A stretch of 64,000 nt of DNA from contig NZ_JDFF01000011.1 in NCBI RefSeq assembly GCF_000565015.1, positions 124,001 to 188,000 on the forward strand. Direction: 5' to 3'. The notes under the pieces are model-generated. The model was not told where the DNA came from and searched no databases. It saw only the letters and a list, made by a program, of their open reading frames with translations. Within the stretch, counting starts at the first letter, position 1. Each line of letters opens with the position of its first letter. Position numbers and translations under genes: made by a program. Of this stretch, positions 1 to 8,681 are shown one piece after another. This DNA comes from Porphyromonas catoniae ATCC 51270 (GTDB lineage Bacteria > Bacteroidota > Bacteroidia > Bacteroidales > Porphyromonadaceae).

Positions 1-871
1 CGCTCACAAAGCCAGCATGTAGAGACTTAAGCCCCTTTCGGTACCAATAAGAGAAGGCATCCTGTTTCTGATAGTCAAGAGCTGACAGCTTATCAAACTC
101 AGGTGGATAAGCTCGCTCTTCATGGAGCGTGTGAGCAGACTCGTGAAAGAGTGTGCTGATATAGCTCTCACGCATCTGATACTCTTGACCTATTGTGAGC
201 TTCTTGATGCGCTTATCGTACTTCGTAGCCTCGTGCTCCTCGGCTGTATACTCTCGGGTGAGACGTTCTCTTAAAGCCTGCTTTTGTTCATCAGTAAGGC
301 CTGTCCCTGTATCCGCCTTCGCCTTCTCATCTTGCTTCTTGACCTCTTCCTCTACTCGCTCCCAAACTTCATAATCGATATATCTTTCGGCGAGATCTCT
401 AATCTTTTCGATCCTAGCAACACTGGTATCTAGCTCATTGATATTATACATCCAGATCATTCCCTGCGGGGCAGCGCCAGCCATACGTCTATCTAGAGAA
501 TAACCAGATGAGCCAAAGAGATTAACATACTTAACTGTATGCCTCTGGGCATAGCCCTCTGGAGCAGCTTCTTTGTAGGTATCAAAGAAGACAAAGTCAA
601 TGAGGTTGAGAAACTCTACTGCTTTCTCCTCTTTTACGGGAGCCAATCGATAGCGTCGGTCGGTGAGCTTATCGTCGTAGCGATAGTCAATGCTGACATT
701 ATACTTCTGAGCAAAAGCCTTCTGTATATATTTATCTAGTCTCGTCAGTAAGCCGACATCCTCGGGATCAATGACCTTACGATCTGATTTTACCCTGTCG
801 ATGTCAGAGCTACATGCACTGAGAGCTCCCAGTGCACAAGCAACGATGAACGGAAATACTAGCTTCTTCAT
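1..871 (-). CDS. Zinc-binding metallohydrolase lipoprotein, SusCD-associated (3' end outside window)
   Basis: About 290 residues are present; the C-terminus lies beyond base 1. It starts MKKLVFPFIVACALGALSAC, a signal peptide ending in a lipobox with Cys20, so it should be an exported lipoprotein. A thermolysin-type HExxH motif reads H-E-S-A-H at residues 243-247, followed by an acidic stretch. This fits the family of putative zinc-binding metallopeptidases found next to SusC/SusD pairs in Bacteroidetes (substrate-import-associated zinc metallohydrolase). It lies 15 bp downstream of the susD-like gene and so ends, or continues, the same operon. The substrate is unknown; peptide or glycopeptide trimming at the cell surface is inference. 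A degenerate paralogue lies at 50593-51588. Confidence 0.8.
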   Translation of the reverse strand, partial: MKKLVFPFIVACALGALSACSSDIDRVKSDRKVIDPEDVGLLTRLDKYIQKAFAQKYNVSIDYRYDDKLTDRRYRLAPVKEEKAVEFLNLIDFVFFDTYKEAAPEGYAQRHTVKYVNLFGSSGYSLDRRMAGAAPQGMIWMYNINELDTSVARIEKIRDLAERYIDYEVWERVEEEVKKQDEKAKADTGTGLTDEQKQALRERLTREYTAEEHEATKYDKRIKKLTIGQEYQMRESYISTLFHESAHTLHEERAYPPEFDKLSALDYQKQDAFSYWYRKGLKSLHAGFVS

Positions 872-886
872 AGCTATTTATATTGA

Positions 887-2476
887 TTACTTCCTGGGGT
901 TCTGAACAATGCGTCCCTTAACAGCCTGTTGTGGTAGAGCGATGGCTTGACGAGCATCACGACTCTCAAGCTGACCTGCAAATATGTAGTTGCTGTTCTT
1001 GTTGATGCGGCGATAGACAGTAATACCGTATCGCTTGACATCCTGCCAGCGTAGTCCCTCGTGTATGGTTAGGATACGACGACACTGCAACACATGATGG
1101 AGGAGAGCCTCCTCTACACCTGTAATGGCGAAGTGAGGATTGAGCTTTTTCTTCAATGTCGGCAGAGTCTTGCTGTCATAGTTTATCTTGTTGTAGAAAG
1201 TGACAATCTCGTCCTTCGTGAAGGTTTTCTTGCGAGGGTTGCTTGGATCATTCCCGTCGTTGAGGTAGCGAGAGGTCCAGAGATTGAGATCTGCTATCCC
1301 TTCGTCATACTTCTTCTGAAGAATACGCGCCTCAGCCCGGACAAGGAGAGTCTCATCAGTAGTAAGTGGAGTATCCATCGTCTGGTAAGAACTACTAGGG
1401 AAGGTGGGGAACTTTGGCTGCACCGTCTTATTGATATTCCCCTCTACGTAGACGAATGGAGCAAAGAGGTATGCATCATCCTTACCCCATATATTCTGTG
1501 TAGAGAGGGTCTCATTTTGGGTGAGTTCCTTAGCGTGTGTGAAGCGAGAATTATAGTAGTTCGTACCATTGGTGATCTGCCAGTGGAAGGTGCTATAGGT
1601 CGAGACGGATAGCAGATTAGCTGGCAACTTTGTATCATAGTATGCCAAACCATAGGCCTGATCCGTACGAGGAATCGTACGGAAGGCACTCCAATCTCGC
1701 AACACAAGAGCGGGGTTACTTCCTAGCACTTTCGTGGCATATTCCTCCGCCTTTGCCCAATTCTGATAATAGAGATAGAAACGAGCTGCAAAGGCGTATG
1801 CCGAGGTTGTACCAAAGTGGAACTTCTTCAAATCCTCACTATAGTTAGAGGGATACCGCTCTAGGAGTGCAATCCCAGCTGTCAAGTCACTAGCAATATG
1901 CTGGTAGGTCTCAGCTAGAGTACCACGAGGATAGTCTGGTTGCAGACTCACTACTCGCTCTGCGACATAAGGGATACCTAAATCCTTAGAGCTTGTCTGG
2001 GGATCATACGGTAGGCAGAAGACATTGGCAAGCTGAAAGTGTGCCCAAGCTCGTGCAACCAAGGCTTCACCCTTGCTCACCATGGAGACGTCATCCGTTA
2101 GTCCTAGGGAGGCTACCCTTTGTATGACCTCATTCGACATGGCGACAGCATAGTAACAGCCCTTCCAAATCTTATAAGGGGCATCATACAGGTCATCTGC
2201 ATTGCGGATAGGTTTCCAATAGGCCGCATCCTCCACGAAGGTACTTGTATTAGGGTTATTCACCCCATCATCTAGGATGTTGTCCGAGGACAGCTCCGAG
2301 AGGTAACTAATCGAGGAGGTAGGATATGCCCCGATAAGCAGTTTCTGCACCTGCGTTGGGGTAGCTGGATCTACAAGGTTTGAATCAGGGTTCTCACTCA
2401 GGAAGGCATTACACGAACTCAACAAGGGGAGAGCGAGTGCAAGCGTGATACTCAGTGGGAGAAATCGTAGCTTCAT
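887..2476 (-). CDS. RagB/SusD-family nutrient-uptake outer-membrane lipoprotein
   Basis: 529 residues with a signal peptide ending in LPLLSSC; Cys22 is the likely lipidated residue. The mature start (SENPDSNLVDPATP) and the central TPR-like helical region with ARAWAHFQLANVF around residue 140 are typical of SusD. SusD proteins are surface lipoproteins that lid the partner SusC barrel and bind the substrate. The partner is the gene directly upstream, 24 bp away. The protein resembles the SusD at 49050-50579 more than the carbohydrate-type SusD at 62954 (both have a GAYPT segment near residue 50), so loci 1 and 2 look paralogous. The substrate cannot be read from the sequence; peptides are a reasonable guess because the operon ends with a metallohydrolase. 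Confidence 0.88.
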   Translation of the reverse strand: MKLRFLPLSITLALALPLLSSCNAFLSENPDSNLVDPATPTQVQKLLIGAYPTSSISYLSELSSDNILDDGVNNPNTSTFVEDAAYWKPIRNADDLYDAPYKIWKGCYYAVAMSNEVIQRVASLGLTDDVSMVSKGEALVARAWAHFQLANVFCLPYDPQTSSKDLGIPYVAERVVSLQPDYPRGTLAETYQHIASDLTAGIALLERYPSNYSEDLKKFHFGTTSAYAFAARFYLYYQNWAKAEEYATKVLGSNPALVLRDWSAFRTIPRTDQAYGLAYYDTKLPANLLSVSTYSTFHWQITNGTNYYNSRFTHAKELTQNETLSTQNIWGKDDAYLFAPFVYVEGNINKTVQPKFPTFPSSSYQTMDTPLTTDETLLVRAEARILQKKYDEGIADLNLWTSRYLNDGNDPSNPRKKTFTKDEIVTFYNKINYDSKTLPTLKKKLNPHFAITGVEEALLHHVLQCRRILTIHEGLRWQDVKRYGITVYRRINKNSNYIFAGQLESRDARQAIALPQQAVKGRIVQNPRK

Positions 2477-2500
2477 AATTCTCTCGTATTATGATAATGA

Positions 2501-5500
2501 CTAGATACCTACAGTGCAGGTGAAGATGATCGAATGGGGCTCGTAGTCGTAGCTGTAGGGTAGAGCACCATTGAGCTTCTTATCCGAGTAGATCAGGAAA
2601 AGGTTGGAGGCCTGTAACTTCAGATCCACTGAGGAGAGGAAGGTCTTCTCTAGTAGAGTCTTTGGGAGGCTATAGCCCAAGGTGACGTCTCGTAGCTGAA
2701 TGAAGTCACAGCGTGCGATACGTACATCTGAGTTGTTGTAGGTAGTATAGGCATTGCTCAAGTTAGGATTCTTCTCACGCTGAGCTGAGGTGGGGATGCT
2801 AGGTACATTTGTACGCTCCTCGTCACCAGCCTTAATCCATCGGCGGTTGAACTCATGCCCTAGAGCATTGTAGTCACCATAGGTTGTACCAAACTGACTA
2901 GGTAGACGCTTCACTGCGCCGAAAGAGTAGAGCACGTAGACACTGAGACTAAAGTTCTTCCAACGGAAAGCATTGTTTAATGCTCCCTGGTCAATAGGGC
3001 GTCTCGTACCAGAGTGCTTGAGATAGTCGAGGTTCGTCGTAGCACTATAGTTGATATTATCTCGCTCAATACGCCCCTCTGCATTATAGAACTGAGGGAA
3101 GCCCTCTGACGATAGTTTATAGAAGGGGATAGAGAAGATTGAATGTAAGGGATAGCCTTCACGTGCAGCACCAGAGGAGCTCACGAGAGTAGAGACGTCA
3201 GGACGGGAGTTGAGCTTTGTTATCTTATTCGTGTTGCGTGAGTAGGATAACGTGCTCGTCCAAGAGAAATCCTTCGTCTGAATGTTCTGAGTCGTCAGAG
3301 AGATCTCAACGCCCTTCGCTGTCATAGAAGCGACATTCCCATAGAGTTTAAAGAATCCCCCTGTACCCTGATTATAGGATATATCTACGAGATCACGACC
3401 AAGACGTGAGAAGACATTGAGCGAAGCTGAGATACGATCATCAAGGAAACCAACATTGATATTCCAGTTCAACTCATACATCTTTTCGTAGGTCAGGTCA
3501 TGGTTCGCAGGCTGGTCCATGTAGAGCTCTGTCTCATTGATACCATTGGGTCGGAAAGGGAGATAGGGCTTGATGCGCTGGTCAGTATTGTAGACGAAAG
3601 GCATTGTTGCCGTCATCCCATAAGAGAGCTTCGTAGTAAGTGAAGACAGGGGCTTCAGATGCTGAAAGAAGGACTCACTCATGACATTCCATCCAAGAGC
3701 AACATTCCAGGTAGGCATCCAGCGAGCGATAGTGGACTTCCCATATCTATTCGTACCCTCGTAGCGGAATGAGCCATCTAGAGTATAGCGACCGAGGAAG
3801 GTGTAGGATGCACTACCCAAGAAGGCTACATTTCGGTCAATCGTTGTGGAGCGCGTGTAGTAGTTCTCCTCACGGTTGCGTAGCCATTGGAAGATCAACG
3901 GGTCATAAGTTTGTAGTTGACCAAGCTCGAAGTTCACCCCATACTCGTTGTGCCAGCCATTTCTCTGCATCTGGTCATAGAGGTCAGATCCAACAGTAGC
4001 GGTAACAATATGCTTCCCTGCATCGAAACTATCGGAGTAGGTAGCACGTGCCATCAAGTCAACCCTACGAGAGAGGTAATCCTGGACTGTGCGGTAACCT
4101 CCAGACGGCATGACCACTCGAGGTAGAGCATAGACATCCTCGGCTGGCTTGTAGAGATAGGGGTTGTTGTTACGGATAATACGCTTATCCATGGCGCGGA
4201 AGCGTTGAGCAACATTAGAATACTCGGTACGAGTGAATTCATACTCCACACTTTGGACCTGAAGAGAGGCGACAAGGGACGCCCTAAACTGACGAATAGG
4301 ATTCCACGCGAGTGAGGCCTGGAAGCGGAGATTGATATCATCATCATCACGATAATTCTGCTTCAGCTCATTCTTAACGTTGTAGGGAGTGTACTTGTAT
4401 CGGTAGTACGTATTTGGATCCAGCGTACGAGATAGGGTCTTTGCCTGTCCAAGTGCAGTGAAATCATTCCCTCCATGGTACTGTCCATAGGAGGCATTCA
4501 CACCGATTCCGAGAGACCAGTGCTTAAGGGGCTTGAAGGTCGCATTCAGCGTAAAGAAGTAATCCCTTGAGTGCGTCTCCCTCTCCCACCCTGGGTCCAA
4601 CGTAATCCCAAGTGAGGCATAATAAGAGGCTTTCTGACTACCAGAAGATAGCGAGATAATATGCTGCTGCTTGATTGTGTTTTGGAAGAGCTCCTTGAAC
4701 CAGTCCGTATTCCTCAGCTCGGCTTGCCTCAAATAGGCAAGCTGACCCGCCCTGGTATTATCTTGGATAAACTGCCCATTGTCATACTTAATCGAGTTAT
4801 CGTACATCAGTCCATAAACTCCATAAGTATCTTTATACAGCACATTCTCTGGTGTCAATGTCCCCCCTTCTACAAGCTCCTTCATTACCGACAGGTGATC
4901 CTGCGAATTGAGGATATTAAACTCCCGATATGAAGGGCGGAAGCGATACGTGAACTGTGAGGTGTAGTTGAGGTGGTTTGTGCCCTGACCTGCATGGCGT
5001 GTACGTACAGAAATTACCCCCCCGGTGGCTTGGTTCCCATAGAGAGCCGTAGCAGAGGCATCTGTAATGACAGTAAAACCCTCGATGTCACGCTCAGAGA
5101 GGCCTGGTAGGGCTGCAGCTATGAGACGATGAGCATCAGGGGACGCAAGGTCTGCAGTATTGAAGACACTGTCTTGCTTATACACAACACCATCGATGAC
5201 CCAGAGTGGATAGTACTTGGTGTTGATTGAAGTCGTCTGGCGCATGGTTGTCACAGCCATGTTCTTCTTCTCTGCATCCTCTAGCGTAATCTCTAGAGGC
5301 TTATCGGTTGCGACAGCTTCTGCTGTTTTCTTCCCTGTAAGAGTGAAGATGAGGACAGACTTTACTGGAACCTCGAGAGCAAACTTTCCGTCTGCATTTG
5401 TCGTCGTGTGCCGTGAGTTGTCCAGCTTGACAGTGACCGAGACCTTAGGCAGGGGTAGCCCATTGGAGTCTCGCACTATACCACTTACCTGGAGTGTCTG

Positions 5501-5572
5501 AGCACAGACGGGCGCCACAGAGATAACCAAGAGCACAAGGCTCAAGATAAAGTGACGTAATCTAATTACCAT
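2501..5572 (-). CDS. SusC/RagA-family TonB-linked outer-membrane protein with a shortened plug
   Basis: 1023 residues: signal peptide (about 1-24), a carboxypeptidase-regulatory-like beta-sandwich (about 27-97), a plug and a large beta-barrel ending in a C-terminal aromatic/hydrophobic strand. It should import a nutrient together with the downstream SusD, powered by TonB. In the usual plug, a VVVTGY segment and an IRIRG segment precede the conserved V-I-D-G motif. Here about 20 unrelated residues (103-122) lead straight to YYPLWVIDG. Compared with the paralogue at 45554-48910, roughly 55 residues are missing. The frame is open throughout, so this is an in-frame loss and not a frameshift. It is the first gene of the minus-strand operon; a TAnnTTTG box lies about 43 bp upstream of the start. 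Confidence 0.88.
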   Translation of the reverse strand: MVIRLRHFILSLVLLVISVAPVCAQTLQVSGIVRDSNGLPLPKVSVTVKLDNSRHTTTNADGKFALEVPVKSVLIFTLTGKKTAEAVATDKPLEITLEDAEKKNMAVTTMRQTTSINTKYYPLWVIDGVVYKQDSVFNTADLASPDAHRLIAAALPGLSERDIEGFTVITDASATALYGNQATGGVISVRTRHAGQGTNHLNYTSQFTYRFRPSYREFNILNSQDHLSVMKELVEGGTLTPENVLYKDTYGVYGLMYDNSIKYDNGQFIQDNTRAGQLAYLRQAELRNTDWFKELFQNTIKQQHIISLSSGSQKASYYASLGITLDPGWERETHSRDYFFTLNATFKPLKHWSLGIGVNASYGQYHGGNDFTALGQAKTLSRTLDPNTYYRYKYTPYNVKNELKQNYRDDDDINLRFQASLAWNPIRQFRASLVASLQVQSVEYEFTRTEYSNVAQRFRAMDKRIIRNNNPYLYKPAEDVYALPRVVMPSGGYRTVQDYLSRRVDLMARATYSDSFDAGKHIVTATVGSDLYDQMQRNGWHNEYGVNFELGQLQTYDPLIFQWLRNREENYYTRSTTIDRNVAFLGSASYTFLGRYTLDGSFRYEGTNRYGKSTIARWMPTWNVALGWNVMSESFFQHLKPLSSLTTKLSYGMTATMPFVYNTDQRIKPYLPFRPNGINETELYMDQPANHDLTYEKMYELNWNINVGFLDDRISASLNVFSRLGRDLVDISYNQGTGGFFKLYGNVASMTAKGVEISLTTQNIQTKDFSWTSTLSYSRNTNKITKLNSRPDVSTLVSSSGAAREGYPLHSIFSIPFYKLSSEGFPQFYNAEGRIERDNINYSATTNLDYLKHSGTRRPIDQGALNNAFRWKNFSLSVYVLYSFGAVKRLPSQFGTTYGDYNALGHEFNRRWIKAGDEERTNVPSIPTSAQREKNPNLSNAYTTYNNSDVRIARCDFIQLRDVTLGYSLPKTLLEKTFLSSVDLKLQASNLFLIYSDKKLNGALPYSYDYEPHSIIFTCTVGI

Positions 5573-5614
5573 AATCGATAAGATACGTTTACTGGTTAGT
5601 GCTTAGTTGCTAGG

Positions 5615-5622
5615 CAAATGTA
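5615..5622 (-). promoter_or_regulatory. Predicted -7 box for the susC–susD–metallohydrolase operon
   Basis: On the minus strand the bases read TACATTTG, matching the Bacteroidetes -7 consensus TAnnTTTG, about 43 bp upstream of the susC start. The -33 element is weak. Confidence 0.5.
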
Positions 5623-6064
5623 GAGAAAACATTTTATAGAGCCTAGCGAAATTTTTCCATTCCGACTTCGTTAATTTATTAAAAAACCTTACCGCCTTTG
5701 GTGCAACATCTTAACCATCTCATCAGATGTATACATTTTTTAAAAAGGCACATCCATTTTACAGCTCAGAATCCATTGTTTTGACATAATCCATCTCTTT
5801 TTCTTCCAATTTCCCCTTTTCCTTTCTTTTTTTACCACCTACCTCCTCGATTGATACCCTCCTCTATCCAAGGTTAAGGCATGTGCTTATTCTCTGTTCA
5901 TGCTGTCTATTCCTTGCCATGTATAAGGAAGGGGATTCCTCTGCTCCAACGGGGTGTAATACACGTGCCAGACCTCGCTATAAACACATACAGATCGTCC
6001 ATTCCACTTGACAATATGACTGTATCTATCTATATGGCTGAGGCTTCTCTTAACACAAAGTCAC

Positions 6065-6072
6065 TATCTTTG
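6065..6072 (+). promoter_or_regulatory. Predicted -7 box for the gene at 6139
   Basis: TATCTTTG matches TAnnTTTG. Transcription would start near 6079, leaving a leader of about 60 nt before the ATG at 6139. Confidence 0.55.
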
Positions 6073-6138
6073 TAGAAATATTTGAGGGAAGAATGCCCTT
6101 AAGTAATGACTTTCAGAAAGAATCATAACAAACAAAGA

Positions 6139-6843
6139 ATGAAGAAATTCCTTTTACTTGCCTTCGGGCTCCTAGCATGTGTACAGCTGTCCTTCGCACA
6201 GAAGATGATCGAGGCTGTGTATCTAAAGAATGGTAGCGTCATCTACGGGACCATCATTGAGCAGATACAGGGTGAGAGCGTTCGAATCAAGTCACGTGAT
6301 GGATCTATCTTCCTCTTCCGCGCAAGTGAGATTGATCGTATCACTCGCGAACGTGCGCCTCAAACAGAGAGGGAGATCGTTTACCTCGACCGTAGCTATC
6401 CTCTCCTAGCTGCGCACATAGAGCTAGGGATGACAGGCTTTGGCAAGGACAAGCGTTTCGAGCTACTCCCTTCCGTAGGTGCCTACATCAACCGTTACCT
6501 CTACCTCGGTGCGGGTGTCGGGCTAAACTTCTCTAACTGGGAATATGCTCCTGGCAGCAAGAGCTTCTGGCTTCTACCCATCTACGCACATGGTCGTGGT
6601 ATACTTCCCCTTGGTTCACGCTGGTTCACTCCTTTTGCTGATCTGAAGCTCGGTTATAGCGCAGGGCTTACCAGCTCCAGCCTCAGCGGAATCTACTACT
6701 TCTCCGGTGTCGGGGTCATCGTGGATAAGTACACTCTAAGTCTAGGCTATGGCATACAGTCTGTCAAGATTGGTCAGCTCAATGGTGCTACGACAACAGC
6801 AAATATGAGTGGAGTCTCCATCAAGCTGGGGATGACCTTCTAG
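6139..6843 (+). CDS. Exported outer-membrane beta-barrel-like protein of unknown function
   Basis: 234 residues from the ATG at 6139. An in-frame ATG at 6106 exists, but starting at 6139 puts the signal peptide MKKFLLLAFGLLACVQLSFA at the N-terminus, so the later start is preferred. Residues about 25-65 (VYLKNGSVIYGTIIEQ...) form a short SH3-like beta module often seen at the start of small Bacteroidetes envelope proteins. The remainder alternates aromatic and glycine-rich strands (YLYLGAGVGLNFSNW, YTLSLGYGIQSVK), as in a small outer-membrane barrel. It stands alone, with its own promoter box and a terminator 90 bp downstream. No specific function is recognised. Confidence 0.7.
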   Translation: MKKFLLLAFGLLACVQLSFAQKMIEAVYLKNGSVIYGTIIEQIQGESVRIKSRDGSIFLFRASEIDRITRERAPQTEREIVYLDRSYPLLAAHIELGMTGFGKDKRFELLPSVGAYINRYLYLGAGVGLNFSNWEYAPGSKSFWLLPIYAHGRGILPLGSRWFTPFADLKLGYSAGLTSSSLSGIYYFSGVGVIVDKYTLSLGYGIQSVKIGQLNGATTTANMSGVSIKLGMTF

Positions 6844-6933
6844 CACTCATTCATCAGCAATCGCCTAGTTACCCTAGCCTTTGATACTGAGTCATCTCAC
6901 AAAGCACTTGGCATAAAACTAGGCATCCGTAAA

Positions 6934-6986
6934 GAAGCCCCTCACAGAAGAGCCTTATGCTCCTCAATGGGGGGCTTCCCTTTTTC
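6934..6986 (+). terminator. Intrinsic terminator
   Basis: Stem GAAGCCCC (6934-6941) pairs with GGGGCTTC (6971-6978), followed by a T-rich run. It closes the transcript of the gene at 6139. Confidence 0.65.
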
Positions 6987-7057
6987 TAAAAACATGTATT
7001 CGGAATAAGCTCTCTCTGAAAAAAACTGATGAACCCATACCGAACTCACATTGAGCG

Positions 7058-7247
7058 AAATACACGGGTTACAAAAATGAGGTGCGACGAGTTACCATAA
7101 GTCGCTAAAAAGAGTTGTGGTAACTCGCTCAAACGAGTTACGGTAAGTCGTCGAAGAGAGTTACGGTAACTCGTTTCGACGACTTATAGCAACTCGTTTT
7201 TCACCCCTCACAAACCCTGTATTTATGGGCATTCGCAAGGGATGACC
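7058..7247. repeat. Array A: five 23-bp palindromic units with inverted flanks
   Basis: Five copies of a GAGTTA–n3–TAACTC type palindrome begin at 7089, 7112, 7135, 7158 and 7181, exactly 23 bp apart. One base in each arm alternates G/C (GAGTTA or GACTTA; AACTCG or AAGTCG), so some units pair better with another unit than within themselves. For example, TAAGTCGTCG in unit 3 is the exact complement of CGACGACTTA at unit 5. The flanks form an imperfect inverted repeat: AAATACACGGGTT (7058-7070) against AAACCCTGTATTT (7212-7224). The outer right flank (7223-7245) is shared with array C. The 638-bp gap between the genes at 6139 and 7482 otherwise holds two hairpin terminators and one promoter box, and no gene. 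Confidence 0.88.
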
Positions 7248-7356
7248 ATCTACAAAAGAGAGAGAAGAGCTAAAAGAGAAATAAGCGACCACTTCCTATA
7301 AATGGAACTCTCGGCTCTGAGGATTTATGGGAAAAGGGGATAGAAATAAGGAATAA

Positions 7357-7409
7357 GGGAAGCCCCTACCCAGTAGCTTATAACTCTTTGGTAAGGGCTT
7401 CCCTTTGTT
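7357..7409 (+). terminator. Terminator-like hairpin without an obvious gene upstream
   Basis: GGGAAGCCCCTACC (7357-7370) pairs with GGTAAGGGCTTCCC (7390-7403), 13 of 14 bases, followed by TTTGTTC. It lies 400 bp behind the previous terminator and just in front of the next promoter. It could therefore end a transcript that covers array A. Confidence 0.5.
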
Positions 7410-7440
7410 CTACATCCCTACTAGTGAAGGAACATTATAG

Positions 7441-7448
7441 TATCTTTG
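7441..7448 (+). promoter_or_regulatory. Predicted -7 box for the TPR–pepT–dxr–rseP–rnz unit
   Basis: TATCTTTG matches TAnnTTTG, 33 bp upstream of the ATG at 7482. Confidence 0.55.
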
Positions 7449-7481
7449 TCTTTGCAACATTTTTGACAAAGACGATCAATT

Positions 7482-8681
7482 ATGAGAAAATATATTGCCT
7501 ATATCGCTACGCTCTGCCTCCTCATCTCCTACAATGGGGTAGCACAGCGTAACAATGTACGTGCCGCTGATCGCCTACTACAGAGCGACAATCCCAATTA
7601 TTCCGAAATCCGTAGACTCCTCAAAGAGGCCACCAACCACGAAGAGACCAAGAGTGATCCATACACCTATTACATGGTTGGGCTAGTAGACCACAATCTC
7701 TACCGCAGCGAGTTTCGCAAACTCGTTACCCCAGGCCTGTCTGGTGACACCGCTCGGATGTTTCGCTCCGTAGTAGCCGAGATCGACGGATGGGTCGTAG
7801 CCGATAGCCTAGAGCGACGCACAGACAAAGATGGTCGGATCAACATTAAATACCTCAGGAAGATACAAGACTACCTTAAAGAGGATGGAGAGCGCATGTA
7901 CAGCGCAGGACTCTTTTGGCTTGACCGTAAGGATTACAAAGAGGCCGTACGCTCATTCACAGCAGCCTTAACAGCCCAGCGTATCTGCCAACCCGTTGGG
8001 ATCAATAAGCTCCCAGCAGATTCTACAACGGCAAACCTCGCTTACTATGCACTGATCTCTGCCTACACAGGCAAGCTCTACCCCGAGGTCATCAACCTAA
8101 GCAATAGCTATCTAGATCGTACAGCAAACCAAAATGAGGCCTATCAGTTGATTGCCCGTAGCTACCTAGCCCTAGGCGATACAACGGGGGCAGTACCTAT
8201 CCTAGAGCGTGGAGCAAAGCTATTCCCAGAGACAACATTCTTCTTCGGCACGATGATCTCTATCTATCAAGCCCAAGGAAAGTACGACCAAGCTGTTGCC
8301 CTCATTGACAAGGCTCTAGAGGTCGCCCCAACGAACCCAAACCTTCTTGTGTTACGTGGAAATGTCTATTTCCTAGCTAAGGACTGGATGCATGCTACTG
8401 AGATCTACAAGAAGGTGCTCCAGCATGATCCCAACAACTATGATGCACTCTTCAACCTAGGTCAGGTCTACTACAACAATGCAGTCTCTCTCCTAGCCAA
8501 CCCTCTTGCCACAAAACTTGACGAACATAAGGCAAAGGAATACTTCCGCCAGTCCCTTCCTCACCTAGAGGCAGCCTACAAACTATCACCTGACCAAGTG
8601 AGAGAACTTCTTGGCAACGTATATTATCGTCTTGGGCTGGAGAAGCGATACGAAGAACTTCACAACGAAGCAAAGAAATGA
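7482..8681 (+). CDS. Exported tetratricopeptide-repeat protein
   Basis: 399 residues with a signal peptide ending near YNGVAQ (residue 22). The region from about 150 to the end contains TPR-like helix pairs, clearest at KYDQAVALIDKALEVAPTNP and WMHATEIYKKVLQHDPNNY. TPR proteins of this kind act as periplasmic or envelope scaffolds; no enzymatic motif is visible. Its last codon overlaps the pepT start by 4 bp (ATGA), so it is translationally coupled to the operon that follows. The partner protein is unknown. Confidence 0.75.
   Translation: MRKYIAYIATLCLLISYNGVAQRNNVRAADRLLQSDNPNYSEIRRLLKEATNHEETKSDPYTYYMVGLVDHNLYRSEFRKLVTPGLSGDTARMFRSVVAEIDGWVVADSLERRTDKDGRINIKYLRKIQDYLKEDGERMYSAGLFWLDRKDYKEAVRSFTAALTAQRICQPVGINKLPADSTTANLAYYALISAYTGKLYPEVINLSNSYLDRTANQNEAYQLIARSYLALGDTTGAVPILERGAKLFPETTFFFGTMISIYQAQGKYDQAVALIDKALEVAPTNPNLLVLRGNVYFLAKDWMHATEIYKKVLQHDPNNYDALFNLGQVYYNNAVSLLANPLATKLDEHKAKEYFRQSLPHLEAAYKLSPDQVRELLGNVYYRLGLEKRYEELHNEAKK

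Larger units (their letters stand above)
5573..6138. other. Divergent intergenic region
   Basis: 566 bp between the susC operon (minus) and the plus-strand gene at 6139. It holds one promoter box for each direction and AT-rich runs around 5650-5770. No convincing gene and no palindrome array was seen. A 64-codon open frame at 5881-6075 has no recognisable protein features and ends just upstream of the plus-strand promoter. Confidence 0.6.

Noticed and set aside
2501-5572. Frameshifted or pseudogenised SusC
   Set aside because: The frame is open over 1023 codons with normal barrel sequence; the missing plug part is an in-frame gap.
5881-6075. 64-codon open frame on the plus strand in the divergent gap
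   Set aside because: No signal peptide, no recognisable motif, and it ends in front of the promoter box of the next gene. Probably chance.
7058-7247. CRISPR array
   Set aside because: The units are contiguous at 23 bp with no unique spacers, and no cas genes are in the window.
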